DNA from: Bacteroidota bacterium
Lineage (GTDB): Bacteria; Bacteroidota; Bacteroidia; J057; JADKCL01
Direction of reading: 5' to 3'
Length of the DNA stretch: 64,000 nt
Assembly (NCBI GenBank): GCA_016718825.1
Contig: JADKCL010000005.1
Location: 1 to 64,000, forward strand
The notes beneath the pieces were generated by a model. The model did not search any database. It was not told the origin of the DNA and was given only the letters and a program-made list of their open reading frames with translations. The translations under genes were made by a program, and so were the position numbers. Shown here one piece after another: positions 25,036 through 34,853 of this stretch. Numbering within the stretch: the first letter of the stretch is position 1; every line of letters starts with the position of its first letter.

Positions 25036-25153
25036 GTTGAATATGAGTTGTTTACGAAATGTTGTGCCCGTGTATCGACATGTAGAACCTTCAAAAATAA
25101 ACCTGTTGTAAGCAAATCCTCAGTCAAATTCTCCCGAACTTCCCGCCCGTAAA

Positions 25154-27634
25154 ATGTCCACGCTCCTCCCTATCCACGATGTGATTCCGGCCTTGAAGGA
25201 GGCCTTGTTGCGGTATCCGATCGTGATCTTGGAGGCGCCGCCGGGCGCGGGGAAGTCCACCGAATTGCCTTTGCATTTGCTCGATGCGCCTTGGTTGGTC
25301 GGGCAAAAGATGGTCATGCTGCAACCGCGTCGCTTGGCAGCGCGGGCGGTGGCTTCGCGGTTGGCGTTTCAGTTGGGCGAACAAGTCGGCGAAACTGCGG
25401 GGTACCGCGTGCGCTTCGACAGCAAAGTCGGCCCCAAAACACGCATCGAAGTCCTGACCGAAGGGCTGCTCACCCGCCTCATTCAGCAAGACAATGCCCT
25501 CGAAGGCATCGGTTTGGTCGTTTTTGATGAATTCCACGAACGCAGCCTCCATGCCGATCTTGCGCTTGTGCTCGCACGTCAGGTGCAGGAAGTGCTGCGC
25601 GACGACCTGCGCATCCTCGTGATGTCGGCCACCCTCGACACGGCTGCCCTTTCCAAGCTCCTCGGCAATGCCCCGGTCATCACAAGCAAGGGGCGGCAAT
25701 ATCCGATCACACAGCGGTACCTGCCTGCCGAACCCAATCAGCGGCTCGAAGCCCATGTCAGTCAAACCATTCGAAGGGTGTTGAAGGAAGAAACGGGGGA
25801 CATTCTCGCCTTTTTGCCGGGCGCCGCCGAAATCACCCGCGTGGCCGAGGCATTGACCGAAAGCCTGCCTTCTGACATCACGGTGCATCCTTTATATGGT
25901 GACTTGCCGCTGCCGCAGCAGCAGGCCGCGATTGTGCCCGATCCGCAGGGGCGTCGCAAGGTGGTCTTGGCCACGACGATTGCGGAAACGAGCTTGACGA
26001 TCGAAGGCATCCGCGTGGTGGTCGATGCCGGATTGGCGCGGGTGCCGCGGTTTGATCCACGTTCGGGATTGACGAAGCTGGAAACGGTGCAGGTGACCCG
26101 CGATGCGGCCGATCAGCGGGCAGGGCGGGCGGGACGTCTCGGTCCCGGAATTTGTTACCGCCTTTGGAGCGAGGCAAGCCATGCCTTTTTGCAGCCGCAG
26201 CGGATTCCCGAGATTTTGCAGGCCGACTTGGCGCCCTTGGCCTTGGAATTGCTGAATTGGGGCGTGACCGACATGCTGGGAATGGGTTGGCCCACGCCAC
26301 CGCCCGCAGGCGCCCTGACGCAAGCCCTCGAATTGCTCACCCAACTCGAAGCCGTCGAAAACGGCAAAATCACCCCCCGCGGCAAAGCCTTGTTGCGCCT
26401 GCCCACGCATCCGCGGATTGCGCACATGCTCACGGAGGGCGAAAACCTGCGCCTTCCCGGGCTCGCTTGCGACATCGCCGCTTTGTTGGAGGAACGCGAT
26501 CCCCTCCCACGCGAGGCGGGCGCGGACCTGCGCCTGCGCTTGGACGCCTTGCGCTTGCACCGTGAGCGCGAACGCGGGCCGGGCGACCCCAATACCCTTC
26601 GGAAACTGGAACAATTGAGCAGCGTTTGGCGGAAAATCCTGCGTTGCGAACCCAACCGCGGCCATGTCAGCGAATTTGAAGCCGGGCAACTCCTCGCGGC
26701 AGCCTATCCGGAACGCATCGCCAAACGACAAGGTGCTTCGCCGCCTTCGTTTAAGCTGAGCAATGGCCGCCGCGGCGGATTGTTGCAGCAAGATCCCCTC
26801 GCCGATGCCGAATGGCTCGCGATCGGCTTGATGGATGCCGGCGTGCAAGAAGGGCGCATTCATTTGGCGGCGCCGGTGCATCCCGAGGACGTCAAAGCGT
26901 GGATGCGCACGCAGCGGGTATTGTCTTGGGACCATCAGCAGGGCGTTTTGCTCGCGCAGGAGGAGCAGCGCATCGGCAGTTTGTTGGTCTCGGCGAAGCC
27001 TTTCAAAAACCTGGAAGCGGAGGAATGCCGCGTCGCGATTTTGAAGGCCATTCGTCAGGAGCCCGGATTGTTGCCTTGGACCGAAGCGATCACCGATTGG
27101 CAAGCCCGCGTGATGAGCCTGCGCGTCTGGCGTCCCGAGGAAAATTGGCCGGATGTGTCGCTTGAGGCCTTGTTGAATGGATTGGAGGAATGGCTGGGGC
27201 CTTATATTGGGCACATTCGCAGAAGGGACGACTTCAAACGGCTGGAACTGATGGGCCTTTTGTCGGGGCTGCTCGAATGGCCCAAGCCGCAGCAATTGGA
27301 TCAATTGGCCCCGGCAAAGGTGGAAGTCCCGACGGGTTCGCAGATCAGACTCGAATATTTTCTGGATGGAAAAGCCCCGATTTTGGCCGTGCGCTTGCAG
27401 GAAATGTTCGGGCAAATGGACACACCGACCGTGAACCAAGGCCGGACGCCGGTTTTGATTCACCTGCTTTCTCCCGCCTACCGACCCTGCGCCGTGACCC
27501 AAGACCTGCGGAGCTTTTGGGCGAATGCCTATTCTGACGTTCGAAAGGATTTACGTGGCCGTTATCCCAAACATTCCTGGCCCGAGGATCCGTTTACCGC
27601 GGAGGCTGTGCGGGGGGTGAAACGGAAGGGGTGA
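25154..27634 (+). CDS. hrpB: ATP-dependent DEAH-box helicase HrpB
   Basis: The 826-residue protein is a full-length HrpB. Visible motifs are Walker A GAGKST (31-36), motif II DEFHER (125-130; the DEFHER form is characteristic), motif III SATLD (158-162) and motif VI QRAGRAGR (321-328). A helicase-associated HA2/OB region follows, then the C-terminal HrpB domain (about 690-826), including PVLIHLLSPAYRP. HrpB is an RNA helicase-type ATPase of the cytosol; its physiological role in most bacteria is unclear. The ATG at 25154 gives MSTLLPIHDV, the family's short N-terminus. It appears monocistronic. The gene is GC-rich with runs of G and C but remains intact. Confidence 0.96.
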   Translation: MSTLLPIHDVIPALKEALLRYPIVILEAPPGAGKSTELPLHLLDAPWLVGQKMVMLQPRRLAARAVASRLAFQLGEQVGETAGYRVRFDSKVGPKTRIEVLTEGLLTRLIQQDNALEGIGLVVFDEFHERSLHADLALVLARQVQEVLRDDLRILVMSATLDTAALSKLLGNAPVITSKGRQYPITQRYLPAEPNQRLEAHVSQTIRRVLKEETGDILAFLPGAAEITRVAEALTESLPSDITVHPLYGDLPLPQQQAAIVPDPQGRRKVVLATTIAETSLTIEGIRVVVDAGLARVPRFDPRSGLTKLETVQVTRDAADQRAGRAGRLGPGICYRLWSEASHAFLQPQRIPEILQADLAPLALELLNWGVTDMLGMGWPTPPPAGALTQALELLTQLEAVENGKITPRGKALLRLPTHPRIAHMLTEGENLRLPGLACDIAALLEERDPLPREAGADLRLRLDALRLHRERERGPGDPNTLRKLEQLSSVWRKILRCEPNRGHVSEFEAGQLLAAAYPERIAKRQGASPPSFKLSNGRRGGLLQQDPLADAEWLAIGLMDAGVQEGRIHLAAPVHPEDVKAWMRTQRVLSWDHQQGVLLAQEEQRIGSLLVSAKPFKNLEAEECRVAILKAIRQEPGLLPWTEAITDWQARVMSLRVWRPEENWPDVSLEALLNGLEEWLGPYIGHIRRRDDFKRLELMGLLSGLLEWPKPQQLDQLAPAKVEVPTGSQIRLEYFLDGKAPILAVRLQEMFGQMDTPTVNQGRTPVLIHLLSPAYRPCAVTQDLRSFWANAYSDVRKDLRGRYPKHSWPEDPFTAEAVRGVKRKG

Positions 27635-27764
27635 GGTTGTGACGATTGTTACGCGATTAGATGGCCGAAAATGAATGCCTAATTCGAATGTGTAGCGGGA
27701 TCGCTTGCTGATCATGGAATTATGCTGAAATTCCTACAGATTGCATTTTCAATCTTACATGGAT

Positions 27765-27796
27765 TTTGATAACTTACTGACAGTTGGGTAAATTTG
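27765..27796 (+). promoter_or_regulatory. Consensus Bacteroidota promoter
   Basis: TTTG (27765-27768), a 20-base spacer and TAAATTTG (27789-27796) match the -33/-7 consensus exactly. Transcription should begin near 27,803, which rules out any translation start upstream of that and points to the ATG at 27866. Confidence 0.7.
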
Positions 27797-27865
27797 CATC
27801 CTGCTTGTCTGGGTGCCAAGCGGGTGGTGTTGGGACTATTGGTGGATTTTCTAACGGTCTGGGTA

Positions 27866-29526
27866 ATGGATCTGAATCAAAGACTTTTTGGCTTTTGCTT
27901 GCTGTTGCTGTCAGTTTTTGTGCGGAAGACTGCAGGCGCAAATCGGGAATTCGGCAGCAGCACCGAAAACAATCCCCACGTGAGGCCGTCGAAGTGATTT
28001 CCACGGCGCGTCAAGGGGATGACTTGGAGCATCCACAGGCCTTATTGCCTCCCGGTAATGACAATTGTGCCTCGGCCGCTACCCTGACGGTCGGTGCTGC
28101 ATGTGTAACGGGCACGACAAGTACGGCTTCCACCCAAGGGGGTGAATACCTTTGTATCAATCCCGGAGGGGGCATCACACCCGAAACCGTTTGGTACCGG
28201 TTTACTGCCACAAGCACATCGATGGTGCTGGGTGTCGTGCTCACCAACACCTCCAATTGCGCAACGGTTTTGGCTGTTTATGGCCCTTTTGCATCGGGTG
28301 GTGGTTGCCTTCCCGGGGCTGGCAATCAGCTTCTCTGTCAAAACATGGGCCTGATTGATCCGGGATTCCACCCCTTGTTGTCGGGATTGACCGTGGGGCA
28401 AGACTACCTCGTGCAGGTGCAAGGCAACAATTGTGGGGGTGGTAGTGACCGGTTTGCCAACTTCTGCATCAGCATCAATACGCCTTCTACCAATCAAAGC
28501 GCAGGTGGAGCGTCGATCATCAACAACTGTGGAACAGCCTTCACCGGTGGCACGACCGGCGGCCACTGGGCCAACGGAACCTCCATTGGTGCCAATAATT
28601 TGGACAACAACGTCGGGACAAGCATCACGGGTGCATCGGAAGTGGGCGATGACGTGACCTTTGTCGTCAACAACGTGTCTTGGTTTACCTTCTGCAACGG
28701 AAATGCATCTGCCTGCAATTGGAGCATCTTATTGAATGGGATCAGCAATTGCCTGTTGCCGAGCTTGAATGCCGGCGTGCAAGCGGCGGTATTCACGGGC
28801 ACGCCCGCTGCCTTGACCAATGTGGCCATCAGTCCGAGCCGCGTTGCCCCGGGCGGTAGTTGGTCCTCCGGGACTTTTTCAGTAGGTGCAAACGCCTGCG
28901 CCTATATCATGGTCGACGGCTTTGCGGGCGACGAATGCAATTATAACCTCACATTGACCAATGTCTCTTGCCCTTGTGTCGTTGTCCCGATCGAATTGGC
29001 CTATCTCTCCGGCCGCAATATGCCCACGCAGATTCACTTGGAATGGATGATGGCGGCTGAAGACGGGGTAAACAATTTCTTGATTGAGCGCAGCATCGAC
29101 GGAATACAATTTGATCTACTCACAGACAATATTGCACGTTCGCAGATGCCCAACCATCGGTATGTCGCGGTGGACCAAGCTCCGATGCCGGGCTGGAATT
29201 ATTATCGTCTGAGTGCGGTCGATGCAAACGGAAATGTCTCGATGCTCAAAACAGCCGCCGTTTACCGGTATCAAGGCGCCGGATTGGATGTCTTGGTGGG
29301 CACCGATGGCGAGCAGGTAAATCTCAACATCAGTACCCCCACCGCAGGTGATGCCTTGATTGAATTGCTGGATATTCATGGCCGCAGTTTGAAAACACAA
29401 AATGCGCCCCTGCAAGTCGGAAACAATCAGATTTCGCTCAATTCGATCGGATTGGCCAAAGGAATGTACATCCTGAGGATTCACCAAGGTCAGCTATTGG
29501 TTTCTAGAAAGTTTGACCATCGTTGA
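27866..29526 (+). CDS. Secreted T9SS protein, N-terminus frameshifted at two homopolymers
   Basis: From about residue 50 the product is well formed: PGNDNCASAATLTVGAAC begins a PPC-like domain common in Bacteroidota secreted proteins. A fibronectin-like region (HLEWMMAAEDGVNNFLIERS) and a type A T9SS sorting domain (LLDIHGRSLKTQN, ending SRKFDH) follow. The signal peptide is in another frame: ATG at 27866 gives MDLNQRLFGFCLLLLSV. Removing one T from the run at 27915-27919 leads to CGRLQAQIGNS, an ideal cleavage site. Removing one C from 27974-27977 then returns to the main frame. In the given sequence only a TTG-started frame from 27784 is open, and that start lies upstream of the promoter's -7 element. 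Probably an intact secreted protein with two base errors, or a recently broken gene. Confidence 0.75.
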
Positions 29527-29587
29527 GCCTCCTCCCTCGCGCGACATTTACCGGTTTTGAAAAGCAGCCCGTAGCTTGCTGTTTTTC

Positions 29588-29617
29588 TTGCAATTGTGCC
29601 CCAAATGGCCTACTTTG
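29588..29617 (+). promoter_or_regulatory. Weak promoter candidate for the second adhesin
   Basis: TTG (29588-29590), 20 bases, then TACTTTG (29611-29617), one base shorter than TAnnTTTG. It would leave a leader of about 78 bases before the ATG at 29702. Confidence 0.25.
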
Positions 29618-29701
29618 TGGGAATTCCAAGGGGTCCGGATAAAATGAAAGCCGCGTCGATCGTAGGTCTTCCCGAAGGAAGAGGGTTAGAAGCATAAAGC
29701 A

Positions 29702-32005
29702 ATGAGAAGAAAAACTACACTTAAGACGATGGCCTTGTGGGCGGTCGCAGCATTGGGCGCGTTGGGTTTGCAGGCGCAGCCTTGCGCCACGCCAAGCAAT
29801 GTCACAGCGACACCTTCGGTCTACTGTGCCGGTGCCACGGTCAATTTGACGGCCATTTCGACGGGCAACAACATTGATTGGTATGATCAGCCCTCGGGTG
29901 GCACATTGCTGGGCACAAGTGCGAGCGGTGCAAACTTTGCTGTCACGCCAGCCGGCACAACGACCTATTATGCGGAGGCGGTACAAGTACCAAGCGGTTC
30001 ACAGAACTTCACGTACTCAGGAAATATCCAGAATTTCACCATTCCTGTGGGGGTGACGAGCATCGTGATCGATGCTCGCGGCGCACAAGGCGGCAATACC
30101 AATGGTGGTAACGGCGCACGCATGGTTGGCACATTTGCTGTGACGCCGGGCGAAGTCCTCGGAATTGTCGTGGGTCAACAAGGCATCGTCAACAACTGCG
30201 GCGGTGGCGGCGCAAGCGGCGGCGGCGGCGGCGGAACTTTTGTTTGGCGCCTGTCTGCGCCAGCGTTGCCGATGATCGCAGCAGGTGCAGGTGGCGGTGG
30301 CAATACCAACTGGACAGGCGGTTGCATCGATGGGATTGATGCGGTGACCACACAAGATGGTACCCAAGGCAGCGGCCCAACTTCCGCCATGGGCGGTACC
30401 GCGGGCCAAGGTGGCTTTGGAAACGCGCCTTCGGGAACGGGTTCGGGCGGTGCAGGCTGGTTGAGCGCAGGTCAGAATTCAACCTGGGGCTCTGGATGCA
30501 CGGGTGGTCTTGGGCCATTTACTTTCACGGGTGGCAGCGGCGCAATGGCTTTTGGCCCGGGTGGCGAAGGCGGTTACGGCGGTGGCGGCGGTGCCGTCTG
30601 CGGATGTGGCGGCGGTGGCGGCTACAGTGGCGGCGGCGGCGGCGAAGGTTCCTCTTGCAGGGCCGGCGGCGGCGGTGGCGGATCCTACAACGCCGGCACT
30701 AGCCAATCCAACACGGCTGGCTTTCAATTGGGCAATGGTTTGGTGACGATCTCTTACGCAAGCATCGGTTGCAGCAATTCGCAAAGAGTACCCGTGACCG
30801 TAACCTTGGACAATATTGCGCCAGTCGCTGTTTGTCAATCGGTCACTGTTACCTTGGATTCGATGGGCAATGGCTCCACGAATGCAACCGCAGTCAACAA
30901 TGGCAGCACCGACAACTGTACGGTCGCCTCGGTGACTTTGAATCCGACAACATTTACCTGCTCCAATGCCGGTGCCAATACGGTGATTTTGACAGTGACC
31001 GATGCCAATGGCAATTCAAGCACTTGCAGCACGACCGTCATGGTTGCTTCGCAGGATGTCGAAATGGCATTGTCTGCCGATACATCGGCTTGCGGATTTA
31101 ATGTCTCATGCGCAGGTGGCAACGACGGCACTGCAACCGCAGTCGGCGTCGGCGGATGCCCCAATTATACCTTCCTCTGGAGCGATGGCCAAACCACTTC
31201 GACGGCGACCAATCTTGCTGCCGGCACTTATACCGTGACCATCACCGATGCGGGCGGCAGTTCTGATGTCGATACGATTACCTTGAATGCCCCGACGGCG
31301 ATCGTGATCACGGGCACACCGACCACGACCTGCGTGGACGACTCTACCGGTGCCATTGACCTCAGCGTGAGCGGCGGCAGCGATTGCCAAGCGTATTCCT
31401 TCCTTTGGAGCAATGGTGCTACGAGCGAAGACTTGTCCAATATCGGCAGCGGAACCTACACGGTCACCGTGACCGATGCGGGCGGCTGCGCCTCGACTTC
31501 CGTCGTGACGGTGGCGGCTTATCCTGTACCCAATCCGACGATTACGCAGGCTGGCAATACGCTCACTTCCGGTCAAACTTGGGTCACCTATCAGTGGTTG
31601 CTCAATGGCAGCAACATCAGCGGCGCCACATCCAACAGCTACACCGCGACGCAGACAGGCAGTTATTCCTTGATGGTGACCGATACCAACGGATGTATGG
31701 CGGTTTCCAATGCCGTTACCATCACGATCGTGGGTGTGACCAATGCCATGGGCGAATGGATGGATTTGACCTTGTACCCCAACCCGAGCCACGGCACGTT
31801 CAGGTTGCAGACGGCAAGTCCGGTGAATTGCGGCATTGCTGTGACGATCCACGACATGGTCGGCAAGAATCTGTTTGAGCAGGCGTTGCCTGAGCTCAGC
31901 TACGAAGCGCAATTCGATGTCAGAAGGCTTGCCGCTGGAACTTATTTTGTAAATGTGCGCTCCGAATTGGGCCACTACAAGCAGTTCAAGCTGGTCGTCG
32001 AATAA
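29702..32005 (+). CDS. Secreted glycine-rich adhesin-like protein, paralogue of 7751-10081
   Basis: A 767-residue protein with the same domain order as the minus-strand gene at 7751-10081: signal peptide ending LGLQAQ (residue 26), Ig-like domain, glycine-rich region (about 95-345), HYR-like domain (PVTVTLDNIAPVAVCQ), two SprB-like repeats (YTFLWSDGQTTS; AYSFLWSNGATS), Ig-like stretch (TWVTYQWLLNGSNISGA) and T9SS sorting domain (LYPNPSHGTF, ending QFKLVVE). Several 15-20 residue blocks are identical or nearly so between the two, most of all in the repeat and C-terminal regions. It should be a cell-surface filament or adhesin. The glycine region differs most, as expected for a fast-changing exposed part. 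Intact, with SP start chosen at 29702. Confidence 0.9.
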   Translation: MRRKTTLKTMALWAVAALGALGLQAQPCATPSNVTATPSVYCAGATVNLTAISTGNNIDWYDQPSGGTLLGTSASGANFAVTPAGTTTYYAEAVQVPSGSQNFTYSGNIQNFTIPVGVTSIVIDARGAQGGNTNGGNGARMVGTFAVTPGEVLGIVVGQQGIVNNCGGGGASGGGGGGTFVWRLSAPALPMIAAGAGGGGNTNWTGGCIDGIDAVTTQDGTQGSGPTSAMGGTAGQGGFGNAPSGTGSGGAGWLSAGQNSTWGSGCTGGLGPFTFTGGSGAMAFGPGGEGGYGGGGGAVCGCGGGGGYSGGGGGEGSSCRAGGGGGGSYNAGTSQSNTAGFQLGNGLVTISYASIGCSNSQRVPVTVTLDNIAPVAVCQSVTVTLDSMGNGSTNATAVNNGSTDNCTVASVTLNPTTFTCSNAGANTVILTVTDANGNSSTCSTTVMVASQDVEMALSADTSACGFNVSCAGGNDGTATAVGVGGCPNYTFLWSDGQTTSTATNLAAGTYTVTITDAGGSSDVDTITLNAPTAIVITGTPTTTCVDDSTGAIDLSVSGGSDCQAYSFLWSNGATSEDLSNIGSGTYTVTVTDAGGCASTSVVTVAAYPVPNPTITQAGNTLTSGQTWVTYQWLLNGSNISGATSNSYTATQTGSYSLMVTDTNGCMAVSNAVTITIVGVTNAMGEWMDLTLYPNPSHGTFRLQTASPVNCGIAVTIHDMVGKNLFEQALPELSYEAQFDVRRLAAGTYFVNVRSELGHYKQFKLVVE

Positions 32006-32075
32006 AGATTTTGATTTGTTGAAAGCCGCTGCATGGGGGGGGCCTTTGCCAGTAGCAACTGATTTGTGCTTTTGA

Positions 32076-32202
32076 TGGCCCGAAGGGCCCATAGCCGTGG
32101 CGAAGCCCAGTTGATCCATTGCGCAGCCCTGCGGGGGCGGCGGCGGACAAATCATCGGTGCGCCCCGACTCCGGGGCTATTGAAATTCAGGCCCTTCGGG
32201 CC
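32076..32202. repeat. REP/BIME-like cluster of small palindromes
   Basis: The stretch opens with TGGCCCGAAGGGCCCA (32076-32091) and closes with GGCCCTTCGGGCC (32190-32202), each a self-complementary hairpin and mirror images of each other. Between them lie CCCTGCGGGG and CCCCGACTCCGGGG hairpins. This architecture is typical of dispersed REP-associated elements in Bacteroidota. The rest of 32006-32510 holds no gene that I can support, apart from the promoter described at 32454. Confidence 0.6.
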
Positions 32203-32453
32203 AGGCGCAAATGGAAAACATGGGATGGTATTTACCGGTAAAGTCGCCGATAAGCATATTTTCGTTTAACAGATAGGGTTCTTGGTATCTTGAGCGGATC
32301 TTTCTCTGCAGTCTTATTCCTTCCGTTTGGCGAAGGACGTTGTCGCAAGGCTACATTCTGTTGGTAGCGAGAGAACGATTTTTGGCGTTGAAAAGCCCCA
32401 TCCTCGGGGATCTCAAATTTTAATTCCGATTGTCGTTGGCATTCCTTCATTCG

Positions 32454-32485
32454 TTGCGTCAATTCCCTGTTTTGAGCTAATTTTG
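32454..32485 (+). promoter_or_regulatory. Promoter of the FkbH-like gene
   Basis: GTTG (32453-32456) and TAATTTTG (32478-32485), 21 bases apart, match the Bacteroidota -33/-7 pattern. The predicted transcript begins near 32,491, supporting the ATG at 32511 as start. Confidence 0.5.
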
Positions 32486-32510
32486 CCCTGCCTTTTTGCG
32501 GCGTTACATC

Positions 32511-34233
32511 ATGCAGGAATTCAATCAACTCATTTCGAAGGCAGCCAAATTGCCCCTTGACACCTCCCGGAAGGTCATCAAAATCGCACTCCTAGGGGAT
32601 TCAACCACGCAGTTTTTGAACAAAGCCATCAAGGCACAAGGGCGTTTGGCCGGATGGGAATTCGAAATCTGGGAGGCGGAATTCGGGCAAATCGAACGGC
32701 AGGTCTTTGATCCAGGTTCGGATTTGTATGCCTTCGAAGCGGATTTTGTCGTGATTGCCTTCACCGCCAAAAAGCAAATCGCCAAATTTTATGGCAGTTC
32801 GGCGGCAGCGCAGGCGCATTTTGCAGTAGAAAAGGCCGGTCATTTCGGGGATTTGGTGGAAACGCTGACCGCGCAGACGAAGGCCAAGATCCTGCTGTTC
32901 AACTTCGAAGAAATCGACGATCAGGTATTCGGTCAATTTGCCAGTAAACACCGCGGCGCTTGGCTCAATCAGGTTCGGCGCTTGAATGTAGCCTTGATGG
33001 ACCTAGCCGAGGCCCACGGCAACGTCTTCCTCGTGGACATCGCGAGCCTGCACAACCGCCTCGGACGCGCGACCGCATTCGCGCCCAACATCTATGTGAG
33101 CACGGACCTCGTTCACAGCTTGGACTTCACCGCCACGATCGCCAAGTCCGTGACAGACGTCGTGTCGGCTATTCTCGGAAAATTCAAAAAATGCCTGATT
33201 CTCGACCTTGACAATACCACGTGGGGCGGCATCATCGGCGACGACGGCATTGAAAACATCGAGGTCGGCAACCTCGGCATTGGCAAGGTTTTCGTCGAAT
33301 TGCAGCGTTGGGCAAAAGCCCTCAAGGAGCGCGGCATCATCCTCGCAGTTTGCAGCAAAAACAACGAATCCACCGCCAAGGAACCTTTTGAAAAGCATCC
33401 CGACATGGTCTTGCGCCTCGACGACATCGCAGTCTTCGTGGCCAATTGGGACAACAAGGCCGACAACATCCGCCACATCCAAGAGATTCTGAACATCGGC
33501 TTTGACAGTTTGGTCTTCTTGGACGACAACCCGGTCGAGCGGCAGATTGTCATGGAAAACTTGCCTGAGGTCACGGTTCCCGACCTGCCCGAGGATCCGG
33601 CGTTGTGGCTCGAATTCATCTACGGACTCAACCTGTTTGAAACCGCAAGCCATTCCGCGACCGATGCCGACCGCACGCGGCAATATCAGGAGGAAGCAAG
33701 CCGGCATTCGCTCAGCAAGAAATTCACCAATGTCGACGAGTTTCTCAAAAGCCTGGACATGAAGGCCTTTGTGCGTCCCTTCAGCGAATTTGACATTCCG
33801 CGGGTGGCGCAACTCAGCCAACGCAGCAACCAATTCAACCTGCGCACGGTGCGCTATACCGAGGAAGACATTCGCCGCATCGCGGCAGATCCCAACTACG
33901 TGACCTTTGCCTTCAACCTCGCCGACAAATTCGGGGACAATGGCCTGATCGCGGTGGTAATCCTGGAAAAGCGCCCGCACGACGAACTGTTCATCGAAAC
34001 CTGGTTCATGAGCTGCCGCGTGCTCAAGCGCGGGATGGAGGCGTTTACGCTACACACGCTCGTGGAGGCTGCCCGGCACCGTGGCTATCAACGCTTTGAT
34101 TGGCGAATATATCCCCACCGCCAAAAACGGCATGGTAGCAGGGCATTACCAAGGTTTGGGATTCGCGGAGCGGGAGGGGTTGTGGGTGTTGGAGGTTGAC
34201 GATTTTGATGAGGCCGTTTTTTTGAGACGTTAG
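32511..34233 (+). CDS. FkbH-like HAD-IIIC protein, 3' end frameshifted
   Basis: The product has an SGNH-like N-terminal domain (ALLGDSTTQFL near residue 26-36) and a HAD-IIIC phosphatase-like domain with LILDLDNTTWGG (Asp232, Asp234). Next come AVCSKNNE, a LVFLDDNPVER motif and a C-terminal acetyltransferase-like part. FkbH-like proteins load a glyceryl or similar acyl unit onto an acyl carrier protein. The in-frame ORF ends at 34199 in a nonsense tail (RFDWRIYPHRQ). Deleting one T from 34095-34097 restores the expected ending LIGEYIPTAKNGMVAG...GLWVLEVDD to a stop at 34231-34233. Its natural partners, an ACP and an MBOAT, lie 6.7 kb downstream. Confidence 0.85.
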
Positions 34234-34853
34234 GGAAAATTCACCCTCGACTTGTGAGGATTCAGGTCGGGTTTTGGTGCAGTGCTTACCCAAAGGTTTC
34301 TTTCGGGGGGGGTGCGCGGTTTGTGGGCCTCCCCGTGATGCTTCCTAAGCCCAGGATTTGTTACCATCGAGGTCCCTGTTTTCTTTTCATTGCTCATGCG
34401 TTGTCTTTCTAAAGGTTAATGGCTCAGCTTTGAAGCCGAAATCTTACGCTTTCTTGTTCCCTGCGTTTTTAGGGCGAACGGTGACGTTTTTGTTTTGCTG
34501 CTGCGCTGCAGCAAGGCTCTAAGTATTTAGTCAGGCGGTGGTTATTGGGTCGCTTCCGATGTGCGGGGGTAGCCCTTGATACCACGTTTACAAATGCGGG
34601 GGAAGTCCATTTTCAGGGAGAGTGGTGCTCAAGGAATGGATGCTGAAGGTTTATGCGCTCCGGAATTTACAATTTTGGGATTCGCCTACGTTTTGGTGCG
34701 ACAAAGTGGTTCCGCGGTACCGAACAGGCATTTCAAAAGACATCGGATTCTGAACTTGGAATGGAAAAATGGGAAGTCCAGCGACCACCAACGGCATGGA
34801 ATGGACCTATACCCTGGGAGGGCGATGAATCGTCACTTATTATCTGGAACGCC
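34234..34853. other. Gene-poor start of the degraded island
   Basis: No convincing gene. The stretch has a run of eight G (about 34,303), a small hairpin (TTGCTGC...GCAGCAA near 34,495-34,515) and lower GC than the flanks. Short open frames here lack any family resemblance. I cannot exclude a structured RNA. Confidence 0.35.

Noticed and set aside
24867..25127. 86-codon open frame on the minus strand upstream of hrpB
   Set aside because: It lies over the large palindrome and has no motif or promoter.
25892..27502. 536-codon open frame antisense to hrpB
   Set aside because: Shadow of the GC-rich helicase gene; no family motifs and no promoter.
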